A DNA stretch of 64,000 bases from Dolomedes plantarius (GCA_907164885.2 OU015497.1:68809429-68873428); one strand, 5' to 3'. Counted from the first letter of the stretch, positions 26,877-39,215 are shown. Notes: generated from the sequence alone by a model not told the origin. Translations and numbers: made by a program.

Positions 26877-28138
26877 ATGTCTTTGAGACGAAAAGATCTT
26901 ACTTTAAAAGAAAAAGTAAAGATTATAGAAATTGCAAAAGTAAATAAGTGTACGCAATTAGAACTCTAAAAAATTTTGAGATATCCCAAGCTCAAGTTTC
27001 GAAATTGTTAAAAAATAAAGAAGAAGTCTTGAACGACTGGAAATGCAACAAAGATCTTAATCAAAAATGTAAATCTACAGGAAAAGAATCTGAAGTCGAA
27101 GATGCTCTTCTTCAGTGGTATGCTGAAAAACAAGCTTGTAATGTTCCAATTAGTGGATTATTATTGAATCAGAAAGCTGAAGATTTAGCACAACAGTTAA
27201 ATATAACTGATTTTAAAGCTACAAATGGTTGGTTGTGCAGATGGAAAGCAAGAAACCAAATTTATTTTTAAAAAATTCACGGCGAAACAAGTGATGCTGA
27301 TGAAGCCGCTGCCAGTTCTTGGAAAAATGTAGTTTTACCTGCTTTATTACAAGACTACAGTTCTTCATGTATCTGTAATTGTGACGAAACAGCACTTTAT
27401 TACAGAGCAATGCCTGATGAGACTTTGTGCTTAAAAGGCGAAAAAGTTGTAGGAGGAAAAATCCCGAAAGACAGACTGAGAGTTTTATACTGTAGTAATG
27501 CTGACGGCAGTTAGAAAATGCCTCTTTTTGTAATAGGGAAATCCAAAAACCCACGATGTTTTAGAGGTGTAAAATCCCTTCCAGTTAAATACGAAGTGAA
27601 TTCAAAAGCTTGTATGACTGCTAATTTCTTTCAAAATTTGTTAGTGTCATTTGACAATGAGATGAATAAGATGAAAAGAAAATCTATCCTTTTTAACGAT
27701 AATTGTCAATCCCACAAAGTCGACGTAAGACTAGAAAATGTAGCACTTCATTTTTTGCTTCCGAATACTACAGCTATTTTACAGCCAATGGACCGGGAAA
27801 TTATATCACTTTTTAAGAGGAATTATAAAAAAGAAATCGTTAAAAAGATCATAGCCTGCATAGATGATACTAGTGGATTTTCTATCAATAGCTCAACTAG
27901 TAAAATTATTAGAAACATTTCAATTCTTACAGCTGTTCAAATGATGAACAAATCTTGGAAAAATATTTTCTCTGATGCAATAAAAAATTGTTTCGTAAAA
28001 TGTAAATTTTCAACAGACGTAGCAATTGATGAATTAAATGATGAATCAATTACAAACGCAAATGATTTACCACCAAAAGGAATGACAGAAGAAAATTTTT
28101 CCAATTTTGTAAACTTCGACAATGACTTGGTAGAATGA
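26877..28138 (+). pseudogene. pogo/Tigger transposase (DD30D), frameshifted
   Basis: Starts at ATG 26877 with 'MSLRRKDLTLKEKVKIIEI', a CENP-B-type helix-turn-helix that binds the element's end repeats. After a frameshift near 26968 it continues with a second CENP-B-like DNA-binding domain ('GKESEVEDALLQWYAEKQA...GWLCRWKARN'). The DDE nuclease follows: first Asp in 'ICNCDETALYYRAMPDE', second in 'ILFNDNCQSHK', third in 'AILQPMDREIISLFK', with 30 residues between the last two, as expected for pogo (DD29-30D). Stops and shifts: TAA after 'NQIYF' (27271) and TAG after 'CSNADGS' (27514), where a Glu codon is expected. All three catalytic Asp are preserved, so the copy is fairly young, but it is not functional as it stands. 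Confidence 0.88.
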
Positions 28139-29015
28139 ATTTGATGAAGAAAGTACCATTAAAAAGTTTCCGTCACATGTTGAAGTTAATAACGCTTGTG
28201 ATATTATAAGATGTATCTTGGAAATGAAGCCAAATGCAGACATTCATTTATTTTATAAACAGAAAATCGAATAACAGATTTGCTGTATTCACAGAACAGT
28301 AAACAGTCTAAAATATCCAACTTCTTTAGCCACAAATAAGTAAGTAACATTGTAATTATTTTCAAAAAATTAAGGGAAATTTGTATATTCTACAATAAAA
28401 TTAGCTCATTTTTCATCAATTTTCTAAATTTCAATGTGTTTAAATTGTTTCTTACTTTTAATTAATAATTGTTTGTTAATTATAATATTTTAAATATGCC
28501 TATGGTTTAGGTAATTTTTAATGCTTTCTTGGTTTAACTGTAACTTTAAACATTGTGAGCGTGTTAATGTGATCCCGGATATTGGAATATCCCGCTTATT
28601 AGAATAATTTTTCGTGGCAAATTGGCTGTTCCATTAAGCGGGCTCGTATGTATATGTGCACAGTATATAACAAAGACCACATAAAATATCACTCATTTTA
28701 ATATTACACTGCATAAAATGAATAATTTTAAAATTTGAAGCAAATGGAAAAAGTTACATTTTCTCAAGTAAATCGCTTAAAGGAAAAAAAAAATTAGTTA
28801 ATTTCTCACAGCAAACAAATTTTTCAAATCTCGGTGTAACACAAATATAAGACCACTTATTTTTTTTTTAATCGTTTGTGTTTTTAAAACTATTTTATTT
28901 TTTCTTTCAAAATCGTAGATAAACTGTAACTTTACATCACAAAAAAGTCCAAACGATAATATTGTAAAAGAAAATAGAATTTAATTTGTTTGTTTTTATG
29001 AGGAAATTCACAATG

Positions 29016-30731
29016 CCGTTTTTATGAGGAAATTCACAATGGAAGAGAATTATCTGAACTAGAAGTTCGAAAAATTTGGTTTTATAAGGGCTCTGGAAGT
29101 AGGAACATGAAATAAGTAAGATACTTAAACGTTCTAAATCTGCTATTCATAACGTTTTAAGTAAAATAGATTTTTATGGAAAATATAAAAGATCTGGCAA
29201 AAAGAGTAAATTACCAGCTCGCGATAATAGACGAATTTTCAAGCTTGCAACGAAACAGAACTTCTCTACTCTTAAAATTACACAGCAGACAAGTAAAACT
29301 ATTTCACATATGACAGTCTGGCGCACTTTAAGATCAAATTCAAATGTTGCTCTTCGGAAATTAAAAAGAAAACCAACACTGTTACAGCATCATAAAGAAG
29401 GAAGGCTGAAGTGGGAAAAGGAAGTCATGACCTGGGATGCTGCTTGGAAAAATATTATTTTTTCCGACGAAAAAAATTTAATTTGGATGGCACGGACGGT
29501 AATATTTCCTACTGGCATGATTTACGAACGGAACCTCGGGTTTTCTTCAGTAGACAGATGGGTGGTAGGTCTATGATGGTGTGGGGAGCTTTTGCATATG
29601 AAGGGAAATGTGATCTGCAGCGAGTTCTTGTAAAAATGGACTCCATTTGTTATCAACAACTGCTTTACCAACACCTTATACCTTTTGGCCCATTTTTAGG
29701 AGGATCAAACTAGAAATTTCAGCAATACAATGCGCCATGCCATGTGTCTAAATCAACTAAAAAATGGTTTCAAAAAGAAAAAAAAACAAGGTCTTAAACT
29801 GGCCAAGCCTTAGTCCAGACCTCAATCCAACCGAAAACTTGTGGGGCCATTTGGCTCGTCAAGTGTATGCAAATAACCGTCAGTATGATTCTGTGTATGG
29901 ATTGGTACTAGCTATCATGAATGAATGGAACAAAATTCCCAAATATTTGCTCGAAAATCTAATTAAGGTTGTCCGGGACACATTTTGAAAAAAATTTTAT
30001 TTATTGAGTTAAAATTTTTAATTTTTTTGTGATGGTTAACCATATAATTTGTAAACAAAATCACATCATAAAACTTCTCAAAAAGTTTTTCAAAAATTTT
30101 AAAATTTAAAATTTTTAATAAAAGTGGAGTAATTTAAAATCGTTATAATTCGAAATATTATTTGTCGAATTTCAAATTTTTTTCATTTAGTTAAACAGAA
30201 ATATTTAAATTTTAATTTTGATTCACCATTTTTAAAAATATTAATTTTTTAAAAAATTTAAAATATTTAGATTAAAAATTGCGAAAAAAATGATGTAACT
30301 TATTTTAAAAAATCATATTTTCCAAAGTAAATATTTTTTCAAATTTCCTGAATCAAAATTAAAGTAAAATAGTTGAAAAAGACATTTTACAAGTTTCAAC
30401 CATTTACCTTTAACGGTTCTTGACTTATAACAATTTAAAGACGAAAAAATGGGGCGAAAACACATCAAGCAGAAAAACGCACTTACAGGTTTAAACAACG
30501 ATTGGTTACTATTAGAACGTTGCAAAAAAAATAATAATTTATCCTGTTCTAATTAAGATAGAAACATTATTTAAACGTCATTTTAAGCGCAAAAGAACAC
30601 AAAATTTTTTTTTATGCAATAATTTTTTTTCTCGAAAATTCGAAAAATTTTGTGTCCTGGACCCCCTTAATTCAATGAAAAATCGAGTATTTCAAGTTAT
30701 TCAGAAAAATGGTGGATCAACATCATATTAG
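29016..30731 (+). pseudogene. Tc3-like transposase, interrupted and mutated
   Basis: N-terminal part (about 29040-29300) reads as a Tc3-type HTH region with stops ('ISKILKRSKSAIHNVLSKI', then 'ISHMTVWRTLRSNSN'). The DDE domain begins with 'NIIFSDEKKFNLDGTDG' in two frames, then 'GGRSMMVWGAFAYEGKCDL'. 'FQQYNAPCHVSKSTKKWF' again has Tyr where the second catalytic Asp belongs. 'LNWPSLSPDLNPTENLWGHL' holds the third acidic residue. The frame runs to 'YLLENLI' at 29962, is cut by the TTAA element, and resumes at 30671 with 'SMKNRVFQVIQKNGGSTSY' and a TAG at 30729-30731, the usual Tc3-type C-terminus. A 23-bp tandem duplication ('TTTTTATGAGGAAATTCACA') precedes the start. Confidence 0.85.
29967..30666. 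mobile_element. TTAA-flanked non-autonomous element, 700 bp
   Basis: Exact TTAA target duplications at 29963-29966 and 30667-30670. Ends: left 'GGTTGTCCGGGACACATTTT', right as reverse complement 'GGGGGTCCAGGACACAAAAT'. Removing the element and one TTAA restores an open transposase frame across the site, which proves a clean insertion. The interior is AT-rich and non-coding. The apparent transposase ending 'KVVRDTF' is encoded by this element's left end and is an artefact. Confidence 0.88.
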
Positions 30732-30972
30732 TTTTATTAAAAAAATTTGTTTTTACTAGTGGTCGTATAATTTTGTTACAGATATTTGATTGGAAAAATT
30801 TGAAATTGTTGATAAAATAATTAGTATATTTAAATATCTCTTAAAAATAATATACATATATTTTATATTTCATTTATTAACATAAAACTAATTTAATTTT
30901 AAAAAATTATACTATTTATAGTAAAAATCACAAAATCCACATAGGTCTTATAATTTTGTTACACACTGTATA

Positions 30973-32382
<1,410 letters not shown>

Positions 32383-32384
32383 GA

Positions 32385-32611
32385 AAAGGCAAAGTGGTGT
32401 AAGTCAATAAGTCAAGTGGTGCAGTCCAAAGAGTTTTACTGCAAAACTTCAAAAAATTCCACTATAAATTGCACAAACTGTAATTCATAATGATTATTAT
32501 AATATTGCAAATAATAATTATTTTCCTTTCCTCTACAAATTGAACATGGAGATTACATTTTTGCCCCCAAATAAAAAAAGTGGAAAATGTGACTTACACC
32601 ACTTTGCCTTT
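32385..32611. mobile_element. MITE with GTGGTGTAAGTCA ends, copy 1
   Basis: A 227-bp element with perfect 22-bp terminal inverted repeats ('AAAGGCAAAGTGGTGTAAGT' plus CA, at 32385-32406 and 32590-32611) and no coding frame. The adjacent TA array suggests TA targeting and a Tc1/mariner affiliation. A diverged relative lies at 57292-57576. Confidence 0.85.
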
Positions 32612-33448
32612 CACCGCCTCATATATAAATAACATTTAGACGTACATGTTCAGAATTGTAATACTTACTGTATTATTAACTTTCAAATGATGTTTGATAA
32701 AGGCCGCACTATCTTCATACAGCCAGCATTTGGCACCAGAAGATGAACTTTTTTCTATTGTTCAAGATTTTTTCTCTTTTAAGAGTATGAATTGAAGTTA
32801 TCTATGTCAAGATCTGCGTGCAATGACGGGGACCAGATGACGTAGCTCCTCAATTCTTCCATATGTAACCAGTTGATTGTAATTAAGTATTAAAAAATCC
32901 GAAGGAGGAAGATCCTGACACCATTGATGTTCCACTTACCCGACCCATTTAGGATTAATGCATTTGAAATATTCTGAGCAGCATATTGTTTTCTAAAACA
33001 TATCAAATTATTATGTAAACGAATAGTTTGAATAACTAATTTTACAAAACTTACGTGTGACATGAATAGTGCAAACATCTCCCTAGAAATAGCTTTGAGA
33101 AGGAATTTAACATGTTAAGATTGCTAAAATTGTGGATATATTTAACGTGTTTCAGTCTTTAATGACCCCTCTCTTTAAACTCAATGCTCGAATACTATTC
33201 TCCGGATTACATATACTTGAAAAAAAAAACATTTTTTTCTAAAAATTCTGTAGTTTCCTAATTTTTCTATAAACTCGCTAAATTCTCTTAAATATCGCCA
33301 TAGAATCACCTATTGAAATATAGCGCTCAATTACAATAAAAAAACAATATTTATCATAAAATATCCATAAGTAAATTAGAAATAAAGAATATTTACAAAT
33401 ATTTATAACTATTCCCAGCTATTTACAGATATACGTTTTCTTCCGCAG
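32612..33448 (+). other. probable intron upstream of the first visible Dpr exon
   Basis: No coding frame recognised. It ends in a good acceptor: pyrimidine-rich 'TTTTCTTCCGCAG' with AG at 33447-33448. The upstream exon that should encode the first half of Ig domain 1 was not found anywhere to the left in this window. Confidence 0.6.
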
Positions 33449-33659
33449 GTGTCCTGGATCCGCAGGAAAGATTTCCATGTGCTGACTGTAGGCCTTGATA
33501 TTTATACGAGCGATGACCGCTTTCAAGCCATCCACGCACATAACAGCAACGACTGGACATTACAGATTAGATTCGCTCAACTTCGAGACGAAGGACCCTA
33601 TGAATGTCAAGTCAGCTCTGATCCTAAAATTAGTTTCTTTGTCAATCTTACAGTGCTTG
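33449..33659 (+). CDS. dpr: Dpr-like protein, exon for the second half of Ig domain 1
   Basis: Encodes 'VSWIRRKDFHVLTVGLDIYT' and continues 'SDDRFQAIHAHNSNDWTLQI', then 'DEGPYECQVSSDPKISFFVN' and 'LTVL'. This is the second half of the N-terminal immunoglobulin domain of the Dpr family (defective proboscis extension response), neuronal surface proteins that bind DIP partners in synapse specification. Visible hallmarks are the core Trp and the D-x-G-x-Y-x-C motif with the second disulfide Cys. The exon opens in phase 0 after a CAG acceptor (33446-33448) and closes after the first base of a codon at 'CTTG|GTGAGT' (donor 33660). The first disulfide Cys must come from an upstream exon outside the visible set. 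No stops. Confidence 0.93.
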
Positions 33660-34070
33660 GTGAGTACTAATGTTTGAACCTAATCAAAAACAGTTACAAC
33701 TTTATTATCTTTACTACCTGAATACCCGTACTCCGCGGTACCGAATACTTTAGCCAAATGAATTATGTAAATTGGTTAATTTAATTTAAATTAAATTTAA
33801 AAGTAAAGCGTTGTAATTCAAGGCCTTCCATAATACAATTTCATGACAGTAATCGAGATTAAATGCGAGTTTTAGAGATTTGTTTTTATTTTAACGTAGG
33901 ATTACGTTTCTCCATAACGGTCCTGCGGAAAGGAAAATTTCAGATGCCAAAACCGTCTGTCCGTCCGTCCTCGCGAGTAATAATTTTGGCAGTGCACCAA
34001 ACCCAGTCTGACGCTTGATCAAATTAAACAGAAACGTACCAAGACACGTCAAAATTTTGACAAACATATA

Positions 34071-34666
34071 CAGGGTGTCCATAATTAAAGTCCCACTTTC
34101 AAAACGCTGCAAAAAAAGAACCACTGGTCAGAATGACTTCAAATTTGAACTGAATATACTGGAAGAAGGGAGAAACGATTTGGCATAATAAAAAAGTTCC
34201 AAAATGTATCAATAGATGGCGCTGTAAGAGCTTGGAATTTTTTTAATCATGCCAAATCGTTTCCCCCTTCTTCTAGTATATTCAGTTTAAATTCGAAGTT
34301 ATTCTGACCAATGGTTCTTTTTTTGCAGCCTTTTTGTAACTGGAACTTTAATTATGGACACCCCAGGGTGTATATTGTATGCCATAATTAAAGTCCCAAT
34401 TTCAAAAGGCTGCGAAAAAAGAACCACTGGTCAGAATGAATTCAAATTTGAACTGAACATACTGGAAGAAGAGGGAAATGATTTGGCATAATAAAAAAAA
34501 GTTCCAACCTCTTACAGCGCCATGTATTGATACATTTTGGAACTTTTTTTATTATGCCAAATCGTTACCCCTTTCTTCCAGTATATTCAGTTCAAATTTG
34601 AAGTCATTCTGACCAGTGGTTCTTTTTTTGCAGCGTTTTGAAAGTGGAACTTTAATTGTGGACACC

Positions 34667-34669
<3 letters not shown>
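34071..34669. repeat. two adjacent palindromic (fold-back) mariner-type MITEs
   Basis: Two hairpin elements in a row, about 34071-34366 and 34381-34669. Each is nearly palindromic over its full length: 'CAGGGTGTCCATAATTAAAG' at 34071 and 'CTTTAATTATGGACACC' at the end of unit 1; the second ends 'TTGTGGACACCCTG'. Shared internal blocks include 'AGAACCACTGGTCAGAATGA' and 'GATTTGGCATAATAAAAAA'. The centre is 'AATAGATGGCGCTGTAAGAG' in unit 1 and the reverse complement type 'CTCTTACAGCGCCATGTATT' in unit 2, so the two units have opposite centre orientation. CAGGGTG tips are common in mariner-superfamily elements. Confidence 0.85.

Positions 34670-34710
<41 letters not shown>
34670..34710. repeat. 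(TA)n microsatellite
   Basis: Short TA array directly after the second fold-back unit. Confidence 0.93.
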
Positions 34711-34718
<8 letters not shown>

Positions 34719-35889
34719 GAGATGACCCGAATGGTCATCTCTTGAACAAAAGCATACATCATGGCCGAAATAATGAAAGTCAACTTCAGGAACAAAAGCA
34801 TTTATTTACGGATAATGCAGCACATCTTACTCATCTTGAGTCAATCCAGCGTCTCCGCGTAAAAGCGCGAAAAATAGAATTAGCTCAGAGAGATTGCCAG
34901 AATTGGCAGAGGAAGTTAGTATGTGGGAAAGCGAAGCGTCTCGCTAAAAAGTCGGAAAAGGGGTTACCAGAACAGAGATAAGTTAAGAATGGGCGATTAT
35001 AGGTTGTTAATAATATGATCACATATATACATTCGGACATATATATACATACATATATACATACAAAAGAGGTAAGCAAAGATAAGTAATCCTACGTTAA
35101 TAACTCGCGGTAGTTTTCTTAGAAGATACCTAGAATCTTGGGGAGTACCTAGGAAAACCATCGGGAGCACCTATAATCTTCAAGGAATTACCATGTAAAA
35201 TTTCATCTTTCCTATTTTTAATGTTTCCAGAGAAACAGTTATCAATCTGTCAAAGACTGAGTGGTATTTGTCTTTTGAAACGACAAAATGTAAAGTATTG
35301 GAACAGAATTTTAAAAACTCAGATTTTCCAAGATTTTCAGCTCCGTCCATTTGAAGCCGATTTTGATGAAACTTCATGAGATTACCTTTAATAAATCGTT
35401 CTTTAATCATGTCCCTTAAAAGTAGCCCGGTTAAATTCCGGCATAAAATAAAAGAACTGGACTTTTTATAGCGATTTAAGCCCGTTTCAAGCCTGATAAG
35501 ATTCGAATTTTTTTTTAAAAATTATTTATGAGCGTGTAGGTACCAAGAGGAACCACCCCGCGTAATTTCAAATTTCGAAGATTTATGCTTTGAAACATAC
35601 AGTGATCAGTCAGTTATTTTGCTTTTGTATGTATAGGTAACACAGGCCTGCGAGGAAAAAAATACAAGGGAATTGACAGCTGAACTTTATGTATTTTTTG
35701 GTGCTAATTTCAAAAAAAGTAATGAAAAAATTCTATCACTTCACGTTTTCTTGAAAAATTCAATTTTAATCTGATTTTTATGAATATTTACCATAATTTT
35801 TTTTCGGCGTTGAATTTCTTAACTTTGTACCTGACCATCATTCTACCGTGGTTAAACCTACAGAATACCCCTCTGTGACACCTCCCCTA

Positions 35890-37509
35890 GCATTACAGAC
35901 TGTGTAAGACAACTTTATCTTGCGCATTTGGGCATGAAACTCAGAGATTAGGACAAATCATGGGTTCCTCCTAAAGTTTGTGTGTAGTGTCTCAATGATC
36001 TACGCTTATGGCTCAAAAGAAAGAAGACTGCTGTACGATTTGGAATTCCTATGATATGGAGGGAGCCGAAAAGCAACTCTGATGATTGTTACTTTTGTTC
36101 CTGCTATGTCCGTGGGTATAACCACAAAAATCAAAAGCTAATCTCTTATCCTGATAACATTCCATCGGCCATACTCCCCGTTCCTCATGGACCTGATGTC
36201 CCAGTACCTTTGCCTCTAACTGAATTGCCAGTCATCTCTTCAGAGTCTTCAGACTCGGAACATCCAGAAGTTCAAAGCTCCGCTACCGAATATAAGCCCT
36301 CTGGAGGCGAAGGCCTCCAGAGGGGAACTTAGGAGGTCCTTTACCTCTCTCTCGGGTTGAACTTAATGATCTGACTAGAGATCTGGGCCTTTCAAAAGAG
36401 GCAGCCGTATTGTTGAGCTCCAGATTGAAAGAAAAAAAATATTGGCTAAAGGTACCTCTTTTTATTGGTACAGGAATCGAGTAAAGGAATTTGTTAAGTA
36501 CTTTGAGGAAGAGGAGAACCTGGTCTATTGTTCTGATGTTCCCGGATTCATGAGCAAATTTAATATCACCTAAGATGAAGATGAATGGAGGCTGGTTATA
36601 GATTCATCGAAAAGGAGCCTTAAAGCAATCATTCTTCATCACGAAAGCCAGTATGCATCTGTACCAGTTGGACACTAGGTGCATTTAAAAGAACGCTTTA
36701 GAAACCTGGCTCTCGTCCTCAACAAAATAAAATATGCCGTCCACGGTTGGACCATTTGCGGTGATTTGAAAGTTATCTTCATTCTTCTTGATCAAAAAGG
36801 CGGATATACAAAGTTCCCATGTTTCATTTGTGAGTGGGACAGCCGTGATAAGACTCAACATTGGGACAAAAAAGAATGGCCGAAATGACAAAATCTTGAA
36901 CCTGGCACCAAGAATGGAATTCTGAACAGCTTATTTGACCAAAAAAAAGTATTGTTACCCCCTCTGTGTAATTAGCAGTTTGCCAAGGCTATTCCAAAAG
37001 ATAGCGATTGTTTCAAATACCTGTGAAAAAAGTTTCCAGGTTTATCCGAAGCCAAGTTTAAAGAGGGAATCAGTGTTTGTCCAGATATCCGCAAGCTTAT
37101 GAAGGATAAAGAATTTAAGACTAGCATGACAACAAAGGGAAAAGAAGCGTGGGTTACCTTCAAAGATGTCGACAGTAAATTTCTGGGTAATTACAAGGAT
37201 CCTGACTATAAAGAAATTGTTATGAATATGCTGGACAAATTTCAATCGTTGGGTTGCTCCATGAGTGTCAAAATGCATTTTCTTCATTCACATGGGGACT
37301 TTCCCCCGAAAAATTTAGGATCAGTCAGCGAAGAACAGGGTAAAAGGTTCCACCAAGACATCAAAGATATGGAGCGCAAATATCAAAGAAGATGGGACAA
37401 GGTCATACTCGCCGATTACTGTTGGATGTTGACACGATATATGCCTGAGATTGAACATAAAAGAAGAACGTCAAAAAGAAGTTTCAAACGAAAAAGAGTG
37501 CGTACTTAA
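35890..37509 (+). pseudogene. multicopy protein of unknown function, putative transposase
   Basis: Read across frames this gives about 500 residues. First 'AHLGMKLRD' and 'LRLWLKRKKTAVRFGIPMIW' with a Cys pair 'CYFCSCYVRG', then an acidic Pro/Ser-rich linker (36201-36330). A long C-terminal region follows, with 'ICGDLKVIFILL', 'GYTKFPCFICEWDSRDKTQH', 'KMHFLHSHGDFPPKNLG', 'SEEQGKRFHQDIKDMERKYQ' and 'ILADYCWMLTR'. I recognise these blocks from 'uncharacterized' proteins that occur in many copies in arthropod and other invertebrate genomes; I know of no assigned function. Conserved acidic and His residues in GDLK, HSH and EEQG..HQD could form a nuclease centre, which is speculation. In-frame TAG/TGA/TAA codons and a shift at about 36330 make this copy a pseudogene. 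Confidence 0.7.
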
Positions 37510-37755
37510 ATATAAAATTTTTTTTCTTTTGTTTTGTTTTTTGCTCAGATTAAAATTTGTTTCAAATTTACATGTACACATACATAATTTTTGCTCATCT
37601 TGTTCAATCGCATATTTTATGTAAGTTATCTTAGTAAAAACAAATTAAAATAGTATGTTGGTGATTTTCTTCTAGAAACTGCGCCATAATTTGATGAAAA
37701 AGTTTAAACTCAAGGGAACTTTTTGTTTTTCTCTCGATCAGAGGCGGCTAGTGCG

Positions 37756-37883
37756 ATCTGGCAACAGTGGTTTTTATCCTTTTAAAACTATAAAATTAAT
37801 CGATTGCTGAAAACTCAATTTGCCTCAAAAAGAATCGGTTATTTCATATAGATTTAAATGAATAAAAACCACTGTTGCCAGAT
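37756..37883. repeat. nested 128-bp inverted-repeat element
   Basis: Perfect 22-bp inverted arms ('ATCTGGCAACAGTGGTTTTT' plus AT) at 37756-37777 and 37862-37883, 84 bp apart. Looks like a small MITE inserted downstream of the coding part of the 35640-38077 element. No coding frame. Confidence 0.8.
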
Positions 37884-38988
37884 AGTATATGCAAAATTGT
37901 TGAGAAAATTCCTTTTTAAATAGGATTTTAGCAAAAATATCGATATGAATTTTAAAAAAATCCTGACGTGATGGAAAACAATGGAGGTCATTTTCGAAAT
38001 CAGCACAACAAATAACATAAAACTCAATGAAAACTTCTCTTGTATGTTTCAAAAATTACAATTTCGCAGGCCTGTGTAATTAATACAAACCAAAAATTCG
38101 AGTGACTATTTAAACATTTATGAAGGAAGGCAAAGTATTCTTCTAAATGTAAAAGCAAAATTTTAGGAGTTTCACAATAAAAGGACTTCTGAAAAAATAT
38201 CATATAAAAGATTACATTTTACACGCAAAGAAAAAAATAGAAACAAATTTTAGTTTATTAGAAAAAAGGGGATTCATATAGGTTATGTAAGGTATTTGAT
38301 GTACCATATATTCGAAAATATTTTAAATGTAAACTATAATTTTTATTTTTTCTGTTTTGTACGAGAATTATAAATCAGACAAGGCTTATTTAATTTTTTA
38401 TTAAAAATATAAAACATTGTTCTTGTCACATTTACTTTAGGGATTAAGTTTGAAATTTTTGACTGCTTGTTAATTTTTGATATATTATACAATACATGAT
38501 ATAGTCAGGCCAGAGTTCTAATGATTCATATATAATATTAGGCAAGAGAGGAAACTTCGTCAAAAAGATAGAAAAAAATATTTTGTAAGTCTAGATAAAA
38601 GAAAAAGTATTCTAGCGCATATAGGAAAATAAACCTGTCTATAGATTAATGAACTAATCCTTTTATTTTTATAGGGAAAATAATTACTATAAAATCTCCT
38701 TAAATATTGAAGCTTTATAGTTGCTGGCATATTAATACATAATCAGTCGTACATAATCTTATAGCATCCTAATCTTATTGCATACATAATCTTATAGCAT
38801 CCAAGTTTTTGCACTCTTTGAAGAAATGTAAACTTTTCAAGTCAAAGGTGCACGTATTACCTTATTTTAGTCACAATAGTTTTAAGCAAATAATATTAAT
38901 CACACGAAAATACTTTGTTCGAATTTGTAGAGTAATGCAAAATACTACTCGTGTGATCGCAGAAGGAGAGAAAGCCTCAACACCAACC

Positions 38989-38989
<1 letters not shown>

Positions 38990-39072
<83 letters not shown>
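38990..39072. repeat. (AC)n(AT)n compound microsatellite
   Basis: About 32 bp of AC repeats followed by about 52 bp of AT repeats. Confidence 0.97.
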
Positions 39073-39074
<2 letters not shown>

Positions 39075-39162
39075 CTTTCCAGTATTTAGTGCATAGCTGA
39101 TTTTTCCGATTTATCGCAATTTAAAATTAAAAAATTCTAGCTTGAAATGTTTATGTTTTTTC

Positions 39163-39215
39163 TTCCGTTTAGAAATTGAGTTTCAAAACTTTTGAAACTC
39201 AATTTCTAAACGGAA
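39163..39215. repeat. perfect 53-bp palindrome with 1-base centre
   Basis: Arms of 26 bp (39163-39188 and 39190-39215) are exact reverse complements around a single C at 39189. The arm begins 'TTCCGTTTAGAAATTGAGTT'. It can fold into a cruciform. No terminator or gene context explains it; it lies in a Dpr intron about 290 bp from a hAT fragment. Confidence 0.93.

Larger units (their letters stand above)
28660..30972 (+). mobile_element. second Tc3-like DNA transposon with IR/DR-type ends
   Basis: Bounded by 'CAGTATATAACAAAG' on the left and, as reverse complement, 'CAGTGTGTAACAAA' on the right beside a short TA array. An inner copy of the same core lies about 170 to 190 bp inside each end ('GGTGTAACACAAATATAAGACC' split near 28834, and 'CTGTAACAAAATTATACGACC' split near 30765, reverse complement), again an IR/DR layout. 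The transposase fills the interior and is itself interrupted by a 700-bp TTAA-flanked insertion. Without that insertion the element would be about 1.6 kb, normal for the family. Confidence 0.82.
33891..35100. mobile_element. element with TTAACGTAGGATTAC inverted ends, copy 1
   Basis: Perfect 15-bp inverted repeats 'TTAACGTAGGATTAC' at 33891-33905 and 35086-35100. A shorter relative lies at 62580-62759 and shares the left 'AACGTAGGATTACGTTTCTC' and the internal 'TAATTTTGGCAGTG'. The right flank also matches between copies for about 25 bp beyond the repeat ('AATAACTCGCGGTAGTTT' against 'AATAACCCGTGGTAGTTT'), so the true right end may lie a little further out. Inside are two nested fold-back elements (34071-34669), a TA array (34670-34710) and a 79-residue frame at 34742-34981 of basic, Gln-rich character without a recognised domain. 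Confidence 0.65.
35640..38077 (+). mobile_element. DNA-transposon-like element of unknown superfamily
   Basis: A 2.44-kb unit bounded by perfect 14-bp inverted repeats, 'ACACAGGCCTGCGA' at 35640-35653 and its reverse complement at 38064-38077. Nearly all of its coding capacity is one decayed protein (about 35890-37509) of a multicopy family of unknown function. A further perfect 22-bp inverted repeat pair (37756-37777, 37862-37883) marks a nested MITE-like insert in its 3' part. I could not see a clear target-site duplication: left flank '...ATAGGTA', right flank 'AATTAAT...'. The pairing of terminal repeats with this protein family suggests the protein is the transposase, which is inference. 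Confidence 0.65.

Noticed and set aside
29966..29988. C-terminus KVVRDTF of the second Tc3-like transposase
   Set aside because: Encoded by the inserted TTAA element; the true C-terminus lies at 30671-30731.
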